NCBI GenBank assembly: GCA_030142905.1
Contig: JASJOG010000136.1
Span: 758,501-822,500 of the forward strand
Origin: Heliopora coerulea
Lineage: Eukaryota > Cnidaria > Anthozoa > Scleralcyonacea > Helioporidae
Length of the DNA stretch: 64,000 nt
Reading direction: 5' to 3'
Below, one piece after another: positions 1-11,613 of this stretch (its first letter is position 1; each line of letters begins with the position of its first letter). The notes beneath the pieces were generated by a model. That model was not told the origin of the DNA, ran no database searches, and saw only the letters and a list, made by a program, of their open reading frames with translations. The position numbers and the translations under genes are program-made.

Positions 1-260
1 AAGTACGAATTACTTCTAGCTCTGTACTGAAGCTAATGTAATTTGTTATAGTAAATCGTGTTTTATTGTATTTCGTAGTTAATTTCGATATCTTCCTAAC
101 ATTTTTCGCCAATGTTCATGACGCTTTGTCACCTTATATTTTCATGATATACTTTTCGTTTTCAGTTCCATTTCCATGTTCTATTTTATTTTCCGTTCCA
201 TTCTTATTTTATTTTCCATTTCCATAACGTTCTTTCGATTTAATTTCTTGCCTGATCTAG

Positions 261-371
261 TTACGTTCGTGACGGTACAGTTGGAATACTAGTCGGATTT
301 TCTTTGTTCAATTTCCCTTCACGTAAGCCCAGGATTTTTTCAAAGAAAAGTGAATATGCTATGGAAGGCAA
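261..371 (+). CDS. SLC13: Gene A exon a ([18 protein letters not shown] region)
   Basis: Acceptor CTAG precedes 261 and donor GTAAAC follows 371. The exon enters with one base completing a codon and leaves two bases over. It encodes a hydrophobic helix and the FPSRKPR basic loop typical of SLC13 proteins. It matches gene B 12168-12278 exactly in length and phase. Confidence 0.85.
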
Positions 372-3356
372 GTAAACTGTTTCACTATTGATCACTTTTT
401 GAATTTTCCCTCCGCTGAACAAAATTGTCAAGCTTTTGAGCAACATCATTAACAAAACTATTAACAAAATCATTAACAAAATCGTTAACAAAATCGTTAA
501 AAAAATCACTAACAAAACCTAAAACGTAGTCAACTGGAAATTTAACGTCTAAAAACTGAAAAGGAGTGGTGTTCATCGTGTTAAAAATGTTAAAAGAAGC
601 TAGATTTAATTTCCTTCGACGACGCAAGAGAAGTTACCTTAGTAATCTGGAGGTTCTTTCTTTTCTCATCAGCCTTAGATTCCAGGTAATGTATCCAGGT
701 CTTTTGAAAACTTAGCGCCGTCTGTTTATCTCGTGACCAATCAAAATCAAGCAGAAACACCACAGAATTACAAATGATTTATTATTCCAATTCTTAGAAA
801 GCATCACTGACGGCCGCTCAGCCACACTGCTGGATTGGCAGACAGTGTCCACGAAATTTGCTTGGAATATAGTACTCTTACTGGGCAGTGGTTTTGCTAT
901 AGCAAAAGCTGCAAAGGTAAGCTGAAGGCGAAATAACTTTCCCTAAATACTTTAGGTCAAATATTACCTCACAACAGAAAGGAGTTAAAAAGACCTGCCT
1001 TTTCAAAACACACTCATACTTTTGAAGTCGTTCGTCTCGTGTTTGAACTATTGTTTATCCATGTTATTGTATAAGAAAACACTTTACGACTAGTTTTTCT
1101 TACTTTCGAAGGATTCTGGTTTGTCGGAATGGCTGAGTGAACAACTTGCAAATCTAGAGTCAGTTCCTACGTTCGTTATCGTCCTTATAACGGCTTCTCT
1201 GCTGTGCGGTTTCACAGAAGTCACCTCAAACTCGGCAACTGCAACCATCTTCCTACCAATTCTTGGAACACTGGTAAGAACAGGCGGTAGCTTATTTTAA
1301 TAGTACACTTTATAATCTTTCGCAAGTCGGCGTAAATGAGCGATGCAGCCTCCAAGCTGGTCACTAGAGGTCTGTTCCCAGGGAGTTGCAGCAAAAAAAA
1401 ACGTATAAAGAAGGAAACATTCACGTGACTGAAGAAGTGTCAGTTCAGTACACTTAAGGTCAGATACAAACAAAGGATGAAAACAGACTTTAACCCACAT
1501 CTCAAAAAATATACCACGTAAATAATTAGGACCTGGATTAAAGAAAAGGTCACTCATTGGCCTATTGTGACTACTGGAAGAAAAAAGAGAAACCGAATAA
1601 CGTCTCCGTTGTTTGTTACAGTCAAACCGGACGACATTCTTCTCACTTTCGGTCAAGGTAAATATTTTAACTGAACAACTAAGCAGAAGAGGAATCGAAG
1701 CTGGCAGCAGAGCTAAAAGACTTGTATACGACTACTGCTGAAGATCATCACCTCATCATTATGTCACTACATAGTTTCATTGTGTCCTGCATGACTCCGA
1801 AATACGAGTTACTTCGCAACTAATGGCTTGTTCTTCTATGTTCTTACAGGCAACCAGTTTGAAAATCCATCCATGGCGTCTGATGGTTCCAGCCACAGTA
1901 GCTTGTTCGTTTGCCTTCATGCTGCCTGTGGCCACACCACCAAATGCAATAGTGTTCGCTTCAGGTTATCTCAAGGTGTCAGACATGGTATGACTTTATC
2001 AATCATGTTTTGCTTCAGGATTTCAAAGTAGTCTCAGTTTTTCATGAAAACTTAGCAGTACTTAAAGTCAATCACTGCCGCTGTTCTCAACTCTTTACCC
2101 ACATTTGGGGTCATATATGATCCAACTTTGGTTGCTCTGGTTTTCAACCATGCCAAATCGACAACTCGAGGAAAAAAAGCGCATTTTCAATTTTTTTAGA
2201 TATGACATTGTTAAAAACTTATCAAACAAGCGACCACAAGGGTCCCCCGTCTCTGTTCCTCCCCTCCTGCCTCCCCATCACGGGATCAGCGAGTTAACGG
2301 GAGCAGAGTCCCACCCACACTGGTCCACCCGCCCTTGGGCTCCAAGAGTATGGGCACGTTCCATTTTGCGATAAACGCACAGTACAGTCCCGTGTCCGCT
2401 CATGTGGGATTCTTCTATCGGTGTTCAATGAAGAAATCACACAGAATCGCATTCTAAGTGGACTGACTCAAACACCTCAAAAATAAACGGTCCGTAAAAG
2501 AGTTAAACTATACCAGACAACTTTCTGAAGCGTTCCGGAAACGATACCGAATAGATCTCCCGTTCAACCAATAGACCTTTATTGAAACTTGGAACAATAA
2601 TTTCGAAGCATTTTTAGAACGGAGTTCTGATGCTTCACTCTGCTTCTGGAATGTGGTCAAGCGTGGAATAGGTTGTGTCAGACGATGCGTGATATTTGTT
2701 AATTTCAAATTGTCCCAGAATGTTTTTGAACCCCACAGGTAGATCAAACCCGGAGCATTCTGCTTACTGGGTGAAGCGCCCGAGTCATTTAGCTACGAAG
2801 ACTCAACAGGAAGTGAAAACTAAAAATGTGTACAAGTGTGATTGGTAGATACACCCAATACCCAAAAGGCAGCTTCGATATGTCTGGTTCGATCTCCTAT
2901 ATGGTCAAGATACGAGTACGCTGCTTTTGTAAATGTTCACAATAGCCTCCGTGCGTGGACGCTCTTTTACGAACAATCACAGTTTACCACAGTTTGTTTA
3001 CACTGTCAAACCTTTTCAACAACACTATCATACAAGACAGAGTTTCACTATCTAAAACCGCATGCTATGGTTCTCATGTTACAAGTATGTTTTGATTGGC
3101 TAGCCAATGTCACCTTCACAATACATGATTGATTTTTTGTCAGTTTCATCACAAAGCCAAGTTAAGAATAAACGGTTTTTTTCGTCATTTTCAGGCTAAA
3201 ACTGGTATTTTTATGAATGTGATAAGCGTAGCGTTGTTGCTGTTTTGGTTGTACACATACGGAACATGGTGGTTTGACTTGGATGAGTTTCCATCCTGGG
3301 CAGTCCTAGCTGTCAAGAACGCTACAACAGTTGTATGCAAGAATGGCACAATCTAG
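261..3356 (+). CDS. SLC13: SLC13-family sodium/carboxylate cotransporter, gene A (5' end outside window)
   Basis: This is the C-terminal part of a plasma-membrane carrier that, in this family, couples Na+ to uptake of succinate, citrate or related di/tricarboxylates. Five exons are visible: 261-371, 802-916, 1112-1273, 1850-1987 and 3195-3356. All junctions are GT-AG, the phases agree and there is no stop before the TAG at 3354-3356. The ~229 visible residues carry a GSGFAIA loop, the second family SNT-type sodium/substrate motif ([12 protein letters not shown]) and the signature [17 protein letters not shown]. The C-terminus ends with NAT and NGT sequons, and C-terminal N-glycosylation is known in this family. 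Gene B downstream is a close tandem paralog with the same exon lengths and phases, and their introns are also partly alignable. The earlier exons lie upstream of the window. Which SLC13 member it matches, and its substrate, cannot be told from this. Confidence 0.9.
435..522. repeat. 12-bp tandem repeat in gene A intron
   Basis: About seven imperfect copies of an AACAAAATCATT-like unit lie in the intron after exon a. Confidence 0.7.
802..916 (+). CDS. SLC13: Gene A exon b ([30 protein letters not shown])
   Basis: The acceptor is the second AG of TTAGAAAG, which makes the phase agree with the preceding exon (two bases plus one). The donor GTAAGC follows 916. It encodes the family pattern W-x(8)-W-N-I-V-L-L-x-G-S-G-F-A. 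The matching gene B exon is 13720-13834. Confidence 0.87.
1112..1273 (+). CDS. SLC13: Gene A exon c, carries the second SNT motif
   Basis: A 54-codon exon, phase 0 on both sides, with acceptor GAAG and donor GTAAGA. It encodes DSGLSEWL, a hydrophobic helix and [15 protein letters not shown], the C-terminal half of the pseudo-symmetric sodium/substrate site in SLC13/DASS carriers. Gene B has TSNTATAT at the same place, so SNS here is a mild variant of the usual SNT. Confidence 0.92.
1850..1987 (+). CDS. SLC13: Gene A exon d, SLC13 signature exon
   Basis: 46 codons, phase 0 on both sides, with acceptor TTACAG and donor GTATGA. It encodes [17 protein letters not shown] and then [17 protein letters not shown], the most diagnostic stretch of the family. 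The equivalent gene B exon has lost its donor GT. Confidence 0.93.
3195..3356 (+). CDS. SLC13: Gene A last coding exon
   Basis: Acceptor TTTTCAG precedes 3195, the phase is 0, and the stop TAG is at 3354-3356. It encodes [20 protein letters not shown], a final transmembrane helix, then a [11 protein letters not shown] extracellular tail with two N-glycosylation sequons. A candidate AATAAA poly(A) signal lies at 3581-3586. Confidence 0.9.
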   Translation, partial: AKTGIFMNVISVALLLFWLYTYGTWWFDLDEFPSWAVLAVKNATTVVCKNGTI

Positions 3357-4859
3357 CATCATATGAAGATTTGTAAAAACTGTTGTTTCATACATTTTTA
3401 AGGCTCAAGTGTAAACGAATGTATTTTAATTGATGTATTGGTACATAGTTTTCAAGATTGTTAAATACTTTGCTCTGTAATATTTGTAAGAAGTGGATCA
3501 CATTTCTGTATTTCGACCAAGGTTAGCGATTTCATCTTTATCATCTGCAGCTAGAAAGGGGGGAAGCAATAAGAAAACTGAATAAAAACAAAACGAAACC
3601 GTTGTATTTGCTGTGTCCACGTTAAGCATGTAGTGTATGTGCTATGAAGATACTTAAACAGAGGTCCGAAGCACGACGTGAACAGTGGAGGCGTCAGAGG
3701 GGGAAAAAAGTTAACAATTTGTCGGGGAATGACACTGATGATAACACATTTATATATCGTACAAACTAAGAGTACACGTTATTGATTTATCCAAGAATGA
3801 TAATGAACTCTTCCTCACGTCAAATCTAATAGTAAACTGCTTCTAGTTACTTGCTCCGATTATTATTGCGAGAAATAACATGATGTTTTGACCTCTAAAT
3901 AAGGAAATTATTAAGGAGCGTAGTCCTGGCCCTTCTGGCTTAGCTCCCATGTCGGGGACGTTAGCCCCAGCGTCGGGGAATTCCTAGCGCCACCCCCAGA
4001 CGTGAATACGATGAGATTCAAGATACATGTACATGAACATGATATTCTTATGAAAATCAGCCACTCGGCAAGGATTCCATAAGATTATCAAAGATTATTT
4101 CGGTTTATCAAGCAAATTTAGGTCAGCCACTTGATGTAGAGCCGAGGGACTACGAAAATATGAGCAGGGAAAATTCTTGCAGGGTTTAGTTCTGTGCGCT
4201 ACCGTAAAATAAGAAGCACTTCACCCATGCTTGATTGGACGAGCTTCGTTATGTCTTGAAGTTCATGGACCAAGATGACGGTATTTGCATCCAAGGGTAT
4301 ATTGGCGGACTGAGATGAGAGTCTCGCGAAAACCCTCAAGAACCTTGGTTACTTCAAAAAAGCAAAGCGAAAGTAGCCTTTGTGGTTCTGTAGGGTTATT
4401 GGAACCTAATAACGCCATCTGAACATGGTATTTATCATACCGGTATGACTTTTTCCAGTCTGCCTAGAGCAAATATGGCATCTACTCAGATTGGACCAAT
4501 CACAACGCAAAATTGCAAAAGCCAGCGTTTTCATAGACCAATGGTTATGAAGTATCACTTGATATAAGAACACGGAAATGCGCCTCATCTTTGACTCTCA
4601 AAATTTCAACTCAGAGACACAAACCTTCGGCAGGTTTTAGAACATTTTCCTTTCAGTGCGATACTAATCCACATGTACATTCCACAGAATCATCCAAGGG
4701 TTAATAATTCAAAATTTGCCTCTCATTTCTAACGGATATGTCCAAAGGATATGTCCACCTAGGAATTGAATCCACTTGTTTTTCAAAATCAGGAGGAGTG
4801 GCGAAGCTAAGCATAGCAACTGGACATGCTATGCAAATTTGAAGGCTGGGTTCCACAAA

Positions 4860-4985
4860 GGAAATTTGCCTCAGAAAAGGAACAGACTGGCAAGTTTTCT
4901 TTGTCTTAAAGTCATTAGTTCCGCCTTACAGTTCACAAGACAATGGAAACTTTCCTGCCTGTTCCTTTCCTGAGACAGATTTTCC
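4860..4985. mobile_element. Fold-back (MITE-like) element 1
   Basis: Two ~60-bp arms (4860-4920 and about 4921-4985) are imperfect reverse complements built around the shared segment AGGAACAG. There is no coding capacity. Size and palindromic form suggest a non-autonomous DNA transposon; target-site duplications were not resolved. Confidence 0.6.
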
Positions 4986-5141
4986 ATAGCGGATACCAGT
5001 CTTAACATTACCTTAGCGTAGTAACAAGTCATCGTATGCAAATTTAAAATGATCAACGATATTCGATATCAAGCCATATACATCCACCAACAGTGGTGAC
5101 CATATAAAAAAGCAAGAGTTAGTGGTCAAAGTAGTGGTTAT

Positions 5142-5409
5142 GTTAAACCCGGTTCACACGAGTGGCATAAACATAAGGACAAGATCATTACGAAAACAGA
5201 GCATGATATCTCCTCTGGGACTTGCGAAAATAAAACGAGAATTTTTCCTTATTTTGCCTTTTGTTTGGCTCTTTGCTTATGCTTGGACTGTGATGTTATG
5301 CTTATGATTACGACGATCTTTATGTCTCAGGCTTGATTTCGTTGCTTTGTTTTGCCTTTCGTTTTGTCCTTACGTCTATGCTTATGCCCACGTGTAAACC
5401 AGGTTTAAA
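5142..5409. mobile_element. Fold-back (MITE-like) element 2
   Basis: The ends TTAAACCCGGTTCACACG and its near reverse complement (CGTGTAAACCAGGTTTAA) bracket about 270 bp. The arms continue inward with ATAAACATAAGGACAA-type sequence. Non-coding and palindromic, it looks like a miniature inverted-repeat transposon. Confidence 0.65.
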
Positions 5410-5476
5410 GCATGACTAGAAATTGTAAGAAAATAATGTTCTGGATACGTGTTGGTTGATATCTAAATATTGTAAG

Positions 5477-5604
5477 TAAGGCCCAGTTCAAACGTCGAAC
5501 CTTTCATGTGCCGAATCAGACGTTAATGAGCAGAAAATCCTTTCTTCAAACTGATTTGCATTTGGTTCGGCTCGTGAAAAGTTTGACGTTTGAACTGGAC
5601 CTTA
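5477..5604. mobile_element. Fold-back (MITE-like) element 3, TAAGGYCCAGTTCAAACGTC ends
   Basis: Terminal inverted repeats of about 40 bp begin TAAGGCCCAGTTCAAACG and end with the reverse complement, CGTTTGAACTGGACCTTA. There is a short centre and no open frame. It resembles widespread short inverted-repeat elements of invertebrate genomes. Confidence 0.7.
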
Positions 5605-5983
5605 TTTTATAGTTGTACGGCATGATCTGTTGCTATTCATAGATAATATCATTAAATTTGCATACCATGATCAGTTGCTATGCTTAACTCCACCTCTGAT
5701 GAAACGCACTCGAAAACTGCTTCTATACCTTTCTAATTCCAAGCATAATATTACGAAACTTGGTATCTACTAGCTATCAACATTCATTGTTCATCTAACT
5801 ACAAAAGTAACGATTGTGGGACCGTAGAGCAGCTGAGTCGGTTTGAGTGTTACAACATGACAGTCTTGACCTTGGCAACTTTAATTACGACATCCAGTGA
5901 AGATACAAAAGTAGTTCATCATATATACATATGTACACTTTATTCCTCCATTGGTATTACTGTCCAGTAATATATTCACTGTG

Positions 5984-6024
5984 TGTATACAAGTTCACAT
6001 CTGATAGATGTGAACTTGTATACA
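5984..6024. repeat. Perfect 19-bp hairpin with 3-nt loop
   Basis: The arm TGTATACAAGTTCACATCT, loop GAT and an exact reverse-complement arm lie about 0.75 kb upstream of the gene B start codon. Confidence 0.85.
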
Positions 6025-6756
6025 ACCACTAAATGTTTTCTACATATATACATATATATTTCATGGCGAGGTAACAAAAGTTTCAACCCCAAGTAAGACC
6101 GGTTACCAAATACAATCGCGTGAATCAAATTTACATGTTTAGTAATCTAGCTCAGCTCGAACGAATAATTTATGAAGGCCGAAGGCTGTTCTAGGTTCTG
6201 TTTTCAAGAAATTATGCTGGTTGGATGGGCCAAGTTTTATGAAACAAATAGAGCAATATGTCCGAATACTTCTCTGATATCCGCTACTGGATTATAAACT
6301 ATTTCCTGAGTTTTGAGGTGGATTATTCAAGCATGTCTGCATTTTGTGTGGCCAAATTTAAGAAACCAATTTGACACAAGTCACTAAATCGCGTGCATTA
6401 TTGCGTCGAAAACATTTGAAACGGCATAACGCCCGGGCTAAGAAAAAACTCCGAGTGATTACACGAGTGAGTCTTGTTTGACACACACCAATGCACAGTT
6501 GAATGATTTGCATATGAACGTTATTTTGTATCACCTCATTTAGACCCCATCTGGAGACAACTTCAAAGTTCCGACGCTCAACATATCGAATAATTTATGG
6601 AAAATCTTTTGTTTAGGAGTATTTTTATCTCCAACCGGAGAACAAGCCCAAGTAGTCCCTTTCAATATCTCGATGTACACACCAGTGCTGCTTCACTGAT
6701 AATCGACTAATTTGGTGTTTGGATCGAATTGTTACCACAATTAGAGTCTTGCCATT

Positions 6757-6864
6757 ATGGGGAAGACGACGTTTTGCCAAACGTTGGCCGAATGGAGAAG
6801 GGTTTTAATTCTGTTTCTGACTCCGATTCTCCTCCTGCCGCTTGCCGTCTTGGCGCAAGATAAG
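6757..6864 (+). CDS. SLC13: Gene B exon 1 (start codon)
   Basis: ATG at 6757, with an in-frame TAG at 6742 upstream. 36 codons encode MGKTTFCQTLAEWRR and then LILFLTPILLLPLAVLAQDK, the family's N-terminal W-R-R helix. The donor GTACAC follows, phase 0. Confidence 0.85.
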
Positions 6865-7245
6865 GTACACTGTTATCATGTACTTGGTAAACTGTCATAA
6901 TAGGGAGCAACAACTTTATTTTCACGAGATCCTGCGTGGCCTCTCTCATTCTACCGCAGATCTTTCAGGTCACAGGTCATTGCTAAATGGATGAAGTACT
7001 TTTGGAAGATTACAGGAATGAAGTAGCACGGCACGCTATGCCTTTATAAACCTGGAGTGATAAAATATGTCAGCATCAGGCTTGCCACGGCACAGACTTC
7101 ATTTTAATGCGAATTGTACCTACATCCTTATCTATTTTACATGGTATATTATTTTAAGTTTTTATTTTTGCATATTCTACCTACTTACAGGGCTACCGGT
7201 TTATCAGTGTATATGAGTTGTTATGCTCCACTCTCATCAAATAAA

Positions 7246-7436
7246 GATTGACTGATTGATTGGTTGATTGATTGGTTGATTGATTGACTGATTGATTGAT
7301 TGACTGATTGATCGATTGATTGACTGATTGATTGATTGACTGATTGATTGATTGATTGACGGATTAATTGACTGACTGACTGACTGATTGATTGATTCAT
7401 TGATTGATTGATTCATTCATTCATTCATTCATTGAC
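7246..7436. repeat. (TGAT)n microsatellite in gene B intron 1
   Basis: About 190 bp of TGAT/TGAC/TCAT tetranucleotide repeats. Confidence 0.9.
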
Positions 7437-7625
7437 GGATTAATTTAAATTGGAGTAAATCTACAAGAGCAATATATGACCTAAATTGAATTTTAAAACG
7501 AGCCAAACATACCACAGAACCGACCACGTGATTCTAGTCCATTTGTGTAGTCCTTTGAACAACGTGGAGGCGCAATGTCCTGGGCACGAGATCGGTGACT
7601 CCTCTCCTATTATTTTTTGATATAG

Positions 7626-7891
7626 AAAGGCCGTTGTGCTTACGCAATTCTTGTTATGGCGGTGTACTGGGTAACGGAAGTATGTCCATTAGCTGTAACT
7701 GCCCTCTTGCCTCTCCTGTTGTTTCCGATGTTGGGCGTGGTTGGTGCTAAAGATATCAGCCCTCCTTACTTCAGCGACACCAATACTCTTCTAATGGGAG
7801 GATTGCTGGTTGCTATCGCCGTGGAGAAATGGAACCTACACAAAAGGATCGCTTTATCTGTACTGCTGGTGATTAGTGTACAGCCCAAGAG
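7626..7891 (+). CDS. SLC13: Gene B exon 2 (MAVYWVTE exon)
   Basis: Acceptor ATAG, phase 0 in; donor GTAAAC, two bases over. It encodes [20 protein letters not shown], an LFPMLGV helix, [20 protein letters not shown] and HKRIAL, all standard for SLC13 transmembrane segments 2-4. Confidence 0.93.
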
Positions 7892-8177
7892 GTAAACTTT
7901 CCTGTCAGCCGTCCCGTGTGTTTTAAACACAGACTTGGTTTTGTTCGTGGCAGGCTGAAAATGTAGATTACTATGCGGGATTTCAAAAATCATAAAACAC
8001 CCAACTCACAGGAAAAGTTCGTGGAATGGTCTAAAAATTTACCCAAGGTTAAGCGTTCGCACAAACACGTAACTATATAACAGTGGATATCTCGTCATCT
8101 GTAGATTAACGGCGTTGGGTTTATTTTTTTTTGGCTTTTTTTATTTATTCATTTTTTGTTTTGGTAAACATCTATAG

Positions 8178-8436
8178 GTTGGTTTTTTGGGTTTATGATA
8201 GTGACCACGTTTTTGTCGATGTGGCCGAGCAACACGGCAACGGCGGCCATGATGTTTCCCATTGCACAAGCCATTCTGCATGAGCTGCGGGAAGACGAGA
8301 AACACATTGTGAAAAGTGGTGCCGTGAACAATGGTTCGAACATTGAAAGTCAAGTCATTTGGAACGGAAATGATGAAAATGTTGAAATGAAAAGCACACA
8401 GGAGGATGACATTATAGAAGCAGACTATGAAGTCAA
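8178..8436 (+). CDS. SLC13: Gene B exon 3, first SNT motif, contains frameshift
   Basis: Acceptor TATAG, donor GTATGT. It encodes GFMIVTTFLSMWPSNTATAA and a long acidic cytosolic loop. Entering from exon 2, the frame fits only if the T run at 8183-8188 had five Ts: that would give R-L-V-F-G-F-M, matching the family pattern, whereas six Ts throw the frame and meet stops. Exact agreement of every other phase supports one surplus base here. Confidence 0.85.
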
Positions 8437-8540
8437 GTATGTTACGTTGCCACCTAGTTATAGTTGTGGACAGTTTGGTTTTTTAGGCATACGATGGTAA
8501 TGAACAGGCCTGCAAAATTAACTCTGTTAAAACTAAGATG

Positions 8541-8589
8541 ACGGACTGACAGACAGACAGACAGACAGACAGACAGATAGACAGACAGT
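8541..8589. repeat. (GACA)n microsatellite
   Basis: A run of GACA units just after gene B exon 3; a shorter GACA run recurs at 8672-8684. Confidence 0.9.
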
Positions 8590-9006
8590 TAGGTGAACCA
8601 TGTAGACCATAGGTTAAGTTGTTAGATAAGGTTCAGGTAAACACGCAGTGAGAAAATCTTTCTGTCCAAGACAGACAGACAGACAATCGATCGCTAATCA
8701 AATTTACTGGAAGGTACACTGAACAGCTATGAGGGTATGTCTACAAAGACACACAGACAGATGTAATACTTAAAAACCGAGCATGAGTGCTTTATCGGAT
8801 TTAAAACATGAGCCGAGGGTTTTACAATCGATAAAGCACGCGCTGCAAGCTTTTTAAATGTCTTCTTAATAAAACCTTTTAATACGTTAAGGCGAAACCT
8901 AAGCGTGGCATTGTAACAAGACATGACACAGTTATGATTCTCCATGAATTCTTACGAGTTTTTAAGAACTCTTATGAGATTTTTGAATATATAATATATA
9001 CGTATA

Positions 9007-9007
<1 letters not shown>

Positions 9008-9037
<30 letters not shown>

Positions 9038-9040
9038 GTA
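9008..9040. repeat. (TA)n microsatellite
   Basis: An alternating TA run within the intron between exons 3 and 4. Confidence 0.85.
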
Positions 9041-9295
9041 CGTATATAATAAACTGTTTAATGCAACTTTATTTACCCAACGTCTCGGAGATTGCCTCCT
9101 TCAGCACACGTGCATCAAGTCCTTAATTACAAAGTCTGAGTAAATAGCTTGGATATTTTCTGTAATTTATTCAATTATATACACATATATATTAGCGTAT
9201 GAATGACACATGATACATAATACATTTATATAATCTATGTGTACGTGTGGGTAAAGAAACGCGAATTTTATTTTTCATATTTTTATTGACTTTAG

Positions 9296-9311
9296 ACTAA
9301 CCATCGATGAG
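9296..9311 (+). CDS. SLC13: Gene B candidate 16-bp microexon 4
   Basis: Acceptor TTTAG and donor GTAAGA flank 16 bases that encode LTIDE and bridge exon 3 (two bases over) to exon 5 (phase 0). It sits in the variable cytosolic loop, where length differs between SLC13 proteins. Only phase and splice signals support it. Confidence 0.5.
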
Positions 9312-10002
9312 GTAAGAAGAGATTATTCTTGAAAAGTTTGATGCGTTTCGGGGTAGTTCTTAGAAAAATTGGTGTGTATTTCATGAAGAGAACTACTTAT
9401 AAATGTCGTAGTTATCCAAATATATTTCAAAGGTACTTGTAACTTCTTACACATCAAAATAAACGTTGATTTTTATTACCTGTGGGAATAACGTATACCA
9501 GAAATAGCAAACTGATTTGCCAATACATATACTTCGACCAACTTTGTGAACAACATCTTGTAAACTCAATGTTTGAGATACAAAACAAGATGAAACTGAT
9601 CATAGCAATATTCCTACATTTTATATTTTGACAAGGGCTTTGAAAAAAATCCAAATATCACCGTCCTAAGTTTCGTCTTTTTTTTTTGCTCAAATATTGA
9701 GCTTACAAGACGTCGTTTGTCGGAGTATGTTCGTCGCTCTTACACAGATGCTGCGGAAAAATTGGTAGAAATAACTTCCGATAAGTCAACGGCAAAAAAA
9801 CAAGAATAGAATGACAGAGAAGCAAAGATTCAAAAAGTATGATGAGGATTTTTCCTCAAAAAATCACATCTATTATTTTTTAATTAAAAAACATGAAACA
9901 CTTCGAATCCTTTATATCAGGTGACATGCATCATGTTCGTTAGATCTACAGTTTAAACCTTCTGCAACGAAACGAGTCAAACAAAGTTCTGATTGCTAAT
10001 AG

Positions 10003-10136
10003 GATGCTGACGATTTGCAACACGTTAAGCTGGGCAAGGCAGTATTTCTCAGCATAGCTTACGCCGCTAACATCGGTGGAACTGCAACGCTCACAGGAAC
10101 AGCACCGAACTTAGTTCTCAGTGGACAAGCTGAAAT
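10003..10136 (+). CDS. SLC13: Gene B exon 5 ([15 protein letters not shown])
   Basis: Acceptor AATAG, donor GTGAGT. It encodes [20 protein letters not shown] and [15 protein letters not shown], the conserved G-G-x-A-T-x-T-G-T-x-P-N segment of SLC13/DASS carriers. Confidence 0.93.
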
Positions 10137-10145
10137 GTGAGTATA

Positions 10146-10420
10146 AACACCTTCATTTATACCGGAAGACTCGATCGGTATGACTTAATTGCTCCCCCTA
10201 GAGGTCTATTAAGGACCACTCCTCGTAAGCCCAGTGTTATGACAGGAAGAAACCGGAGTACCTGGAGAAAACCTACGATGCCTGGTAGAGTAAAAGTAGA
10301 CTACATTTTTCTCACTTGTGACTAAGGCAACTTTTATAGAGCTGCACGGAGCCGGAATCGAACCCTAATGACAAAGAGTGGTAGCCCTCTGTACACTCCG
10401 CGGGGAACAATACATATTCT
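10146..10420. repeat. Dispersed-repeat remnant with tRNA-like B box (minus strand)
   Basis: The intron between gene B exons 5 and 6 holds sequence not shared with the exons. It includes a minus-strand GGGTTCGATTCCGGCTC segment near 10350, which fits an RNA polymerase III B box. Probably a SINE or other repeat fragment; its ends are not resolved. Confidence 0.4.
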
Positions 10421-10451
10421 TTCTACTGATATCATTACATGTACTTTGAAG

Positions 10452-10571
10452 CTTATTTCCAAAAAGTGGAGGAATGGGTTTCGCCGATTGGTTTGTCTAC
10501 GCTTTCCCACAAATGATTCTCCTTGTACTTTTTGCTTGGTTTTGGATTCAGTGGATTCACTTGGGAATGAA
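10452..10571 (+). CDS. SLC13: Gene B exon 6 (FADWFVYAFPQMIL)
   Basis: Acceptor GAAG, donor GTACGT; one base in, two over. It encodes LFPKSGGMGFADWFVYAFP followed by a Trp-rich hydrophobic helix, equivalent to the NFxSWFxFAFP segment of vertebrate members. Confidence 0.9.
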
Positions 10572-11613
10572 GTACGTATAATGTTTTTAACGTAAACCTT
10601 GCGGCCAGGGTTTAGCATAACACGATTAACCTTCGTTAAGAAATGAAGTCTCGATTTCTGACGCAATGTTTCGTGTAGCTTATCAATTTACACAGTTCAT
10701 ACAAAACTCCCATTTCTGCGAAAGTAGGCGATGGTTTAGGTCTAGTCTTTTCGTAGCTGTGCGAAGCCTGATTTGAATTTTAATGTTACAGACTGTTTGA
10801 TTCTATTGGCGTTTCTTTCTCTTTTCTTCCTTTTTCTTATTCCTTCCTTCCCTCTACTTGTGCCTTCCGTTCTTTCTATCTCCCTCTCTGCGTTCGTTCA
10901 CATTACAGGGTTCGTGCTCTTTTTCAGACATTAAATTCAACGACTTTCAAAGACGTTTTTTTTTTGAGATTTCCAAGAACTTCTATTCTTAAACTTAAGG
11001 ACTTTTCCAGTTCAAGTTTTCTAGGACGTGCTAGGCAACTGTTGTAGTTTTCTAAAACGAATCAATCAGATCAATCAGATCAAGAACTGAAATCAATCAG
11101 ATCAAATGATGATAATAATAATTTTAATGATGATATATAATTTTAATGATTTTTTTCAATGGTTTCGCATGTAAAATTTCCCTGACCTTCATTGCAACGA
11201 AAGGAAGGTAACTCGTTTTGAATTGACATTTCTATTTTTGGACCGAAAATAACCAAATCTTTGAATTTGACTCAACGGCGCTATTGTCAAGGGCTCTCCA
11301 GGACCGAAGCGTGAATTCAAGAGTTTTCAAGGCCTTGAAAAGTAAAACTTAAATTCAAGAACTTTCAAGGAACGCACGAACCCTGATACTTCCGTTCTTT
11401 CCCTAGATCCATTACGCTCTCCTTGTAAAGCTGACCTGTTCTCCCTCCTCTTCTATCCCTCCGTTTCTCTCTCTCCTTCTTCCTCATCTTCTTATCATAA
11501 CTCCCATTCTGCTTAAAAAATAAATTTATCAGATAGTTTGATAATCTAGTTACAACCATCGTCGTCAAACTATTTCTTTGAACTAAACAGAAAGTTGATT
11601 TTTTTAACAAAAG

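Larger units (their letters stand above)
3357..6756. other. Intergenic region between SLC13 genes A and B
   Basis: It holds the presumed 3' UTR of gene A, three separate fold-back elements (4.86-5.6 kb), a perfect hairpin near 6.0 kb and the presumed promoter of gene B. I see no coding exon in it; the open frames are short and lack family patterns. Confidence 0.6.

Noticed and set aside
7656..7895. Free-standing small protein starting MAVYWVTE
   Set aside because: It is exon 2 of SLC13 gene B read past its donor; the Met is internal.
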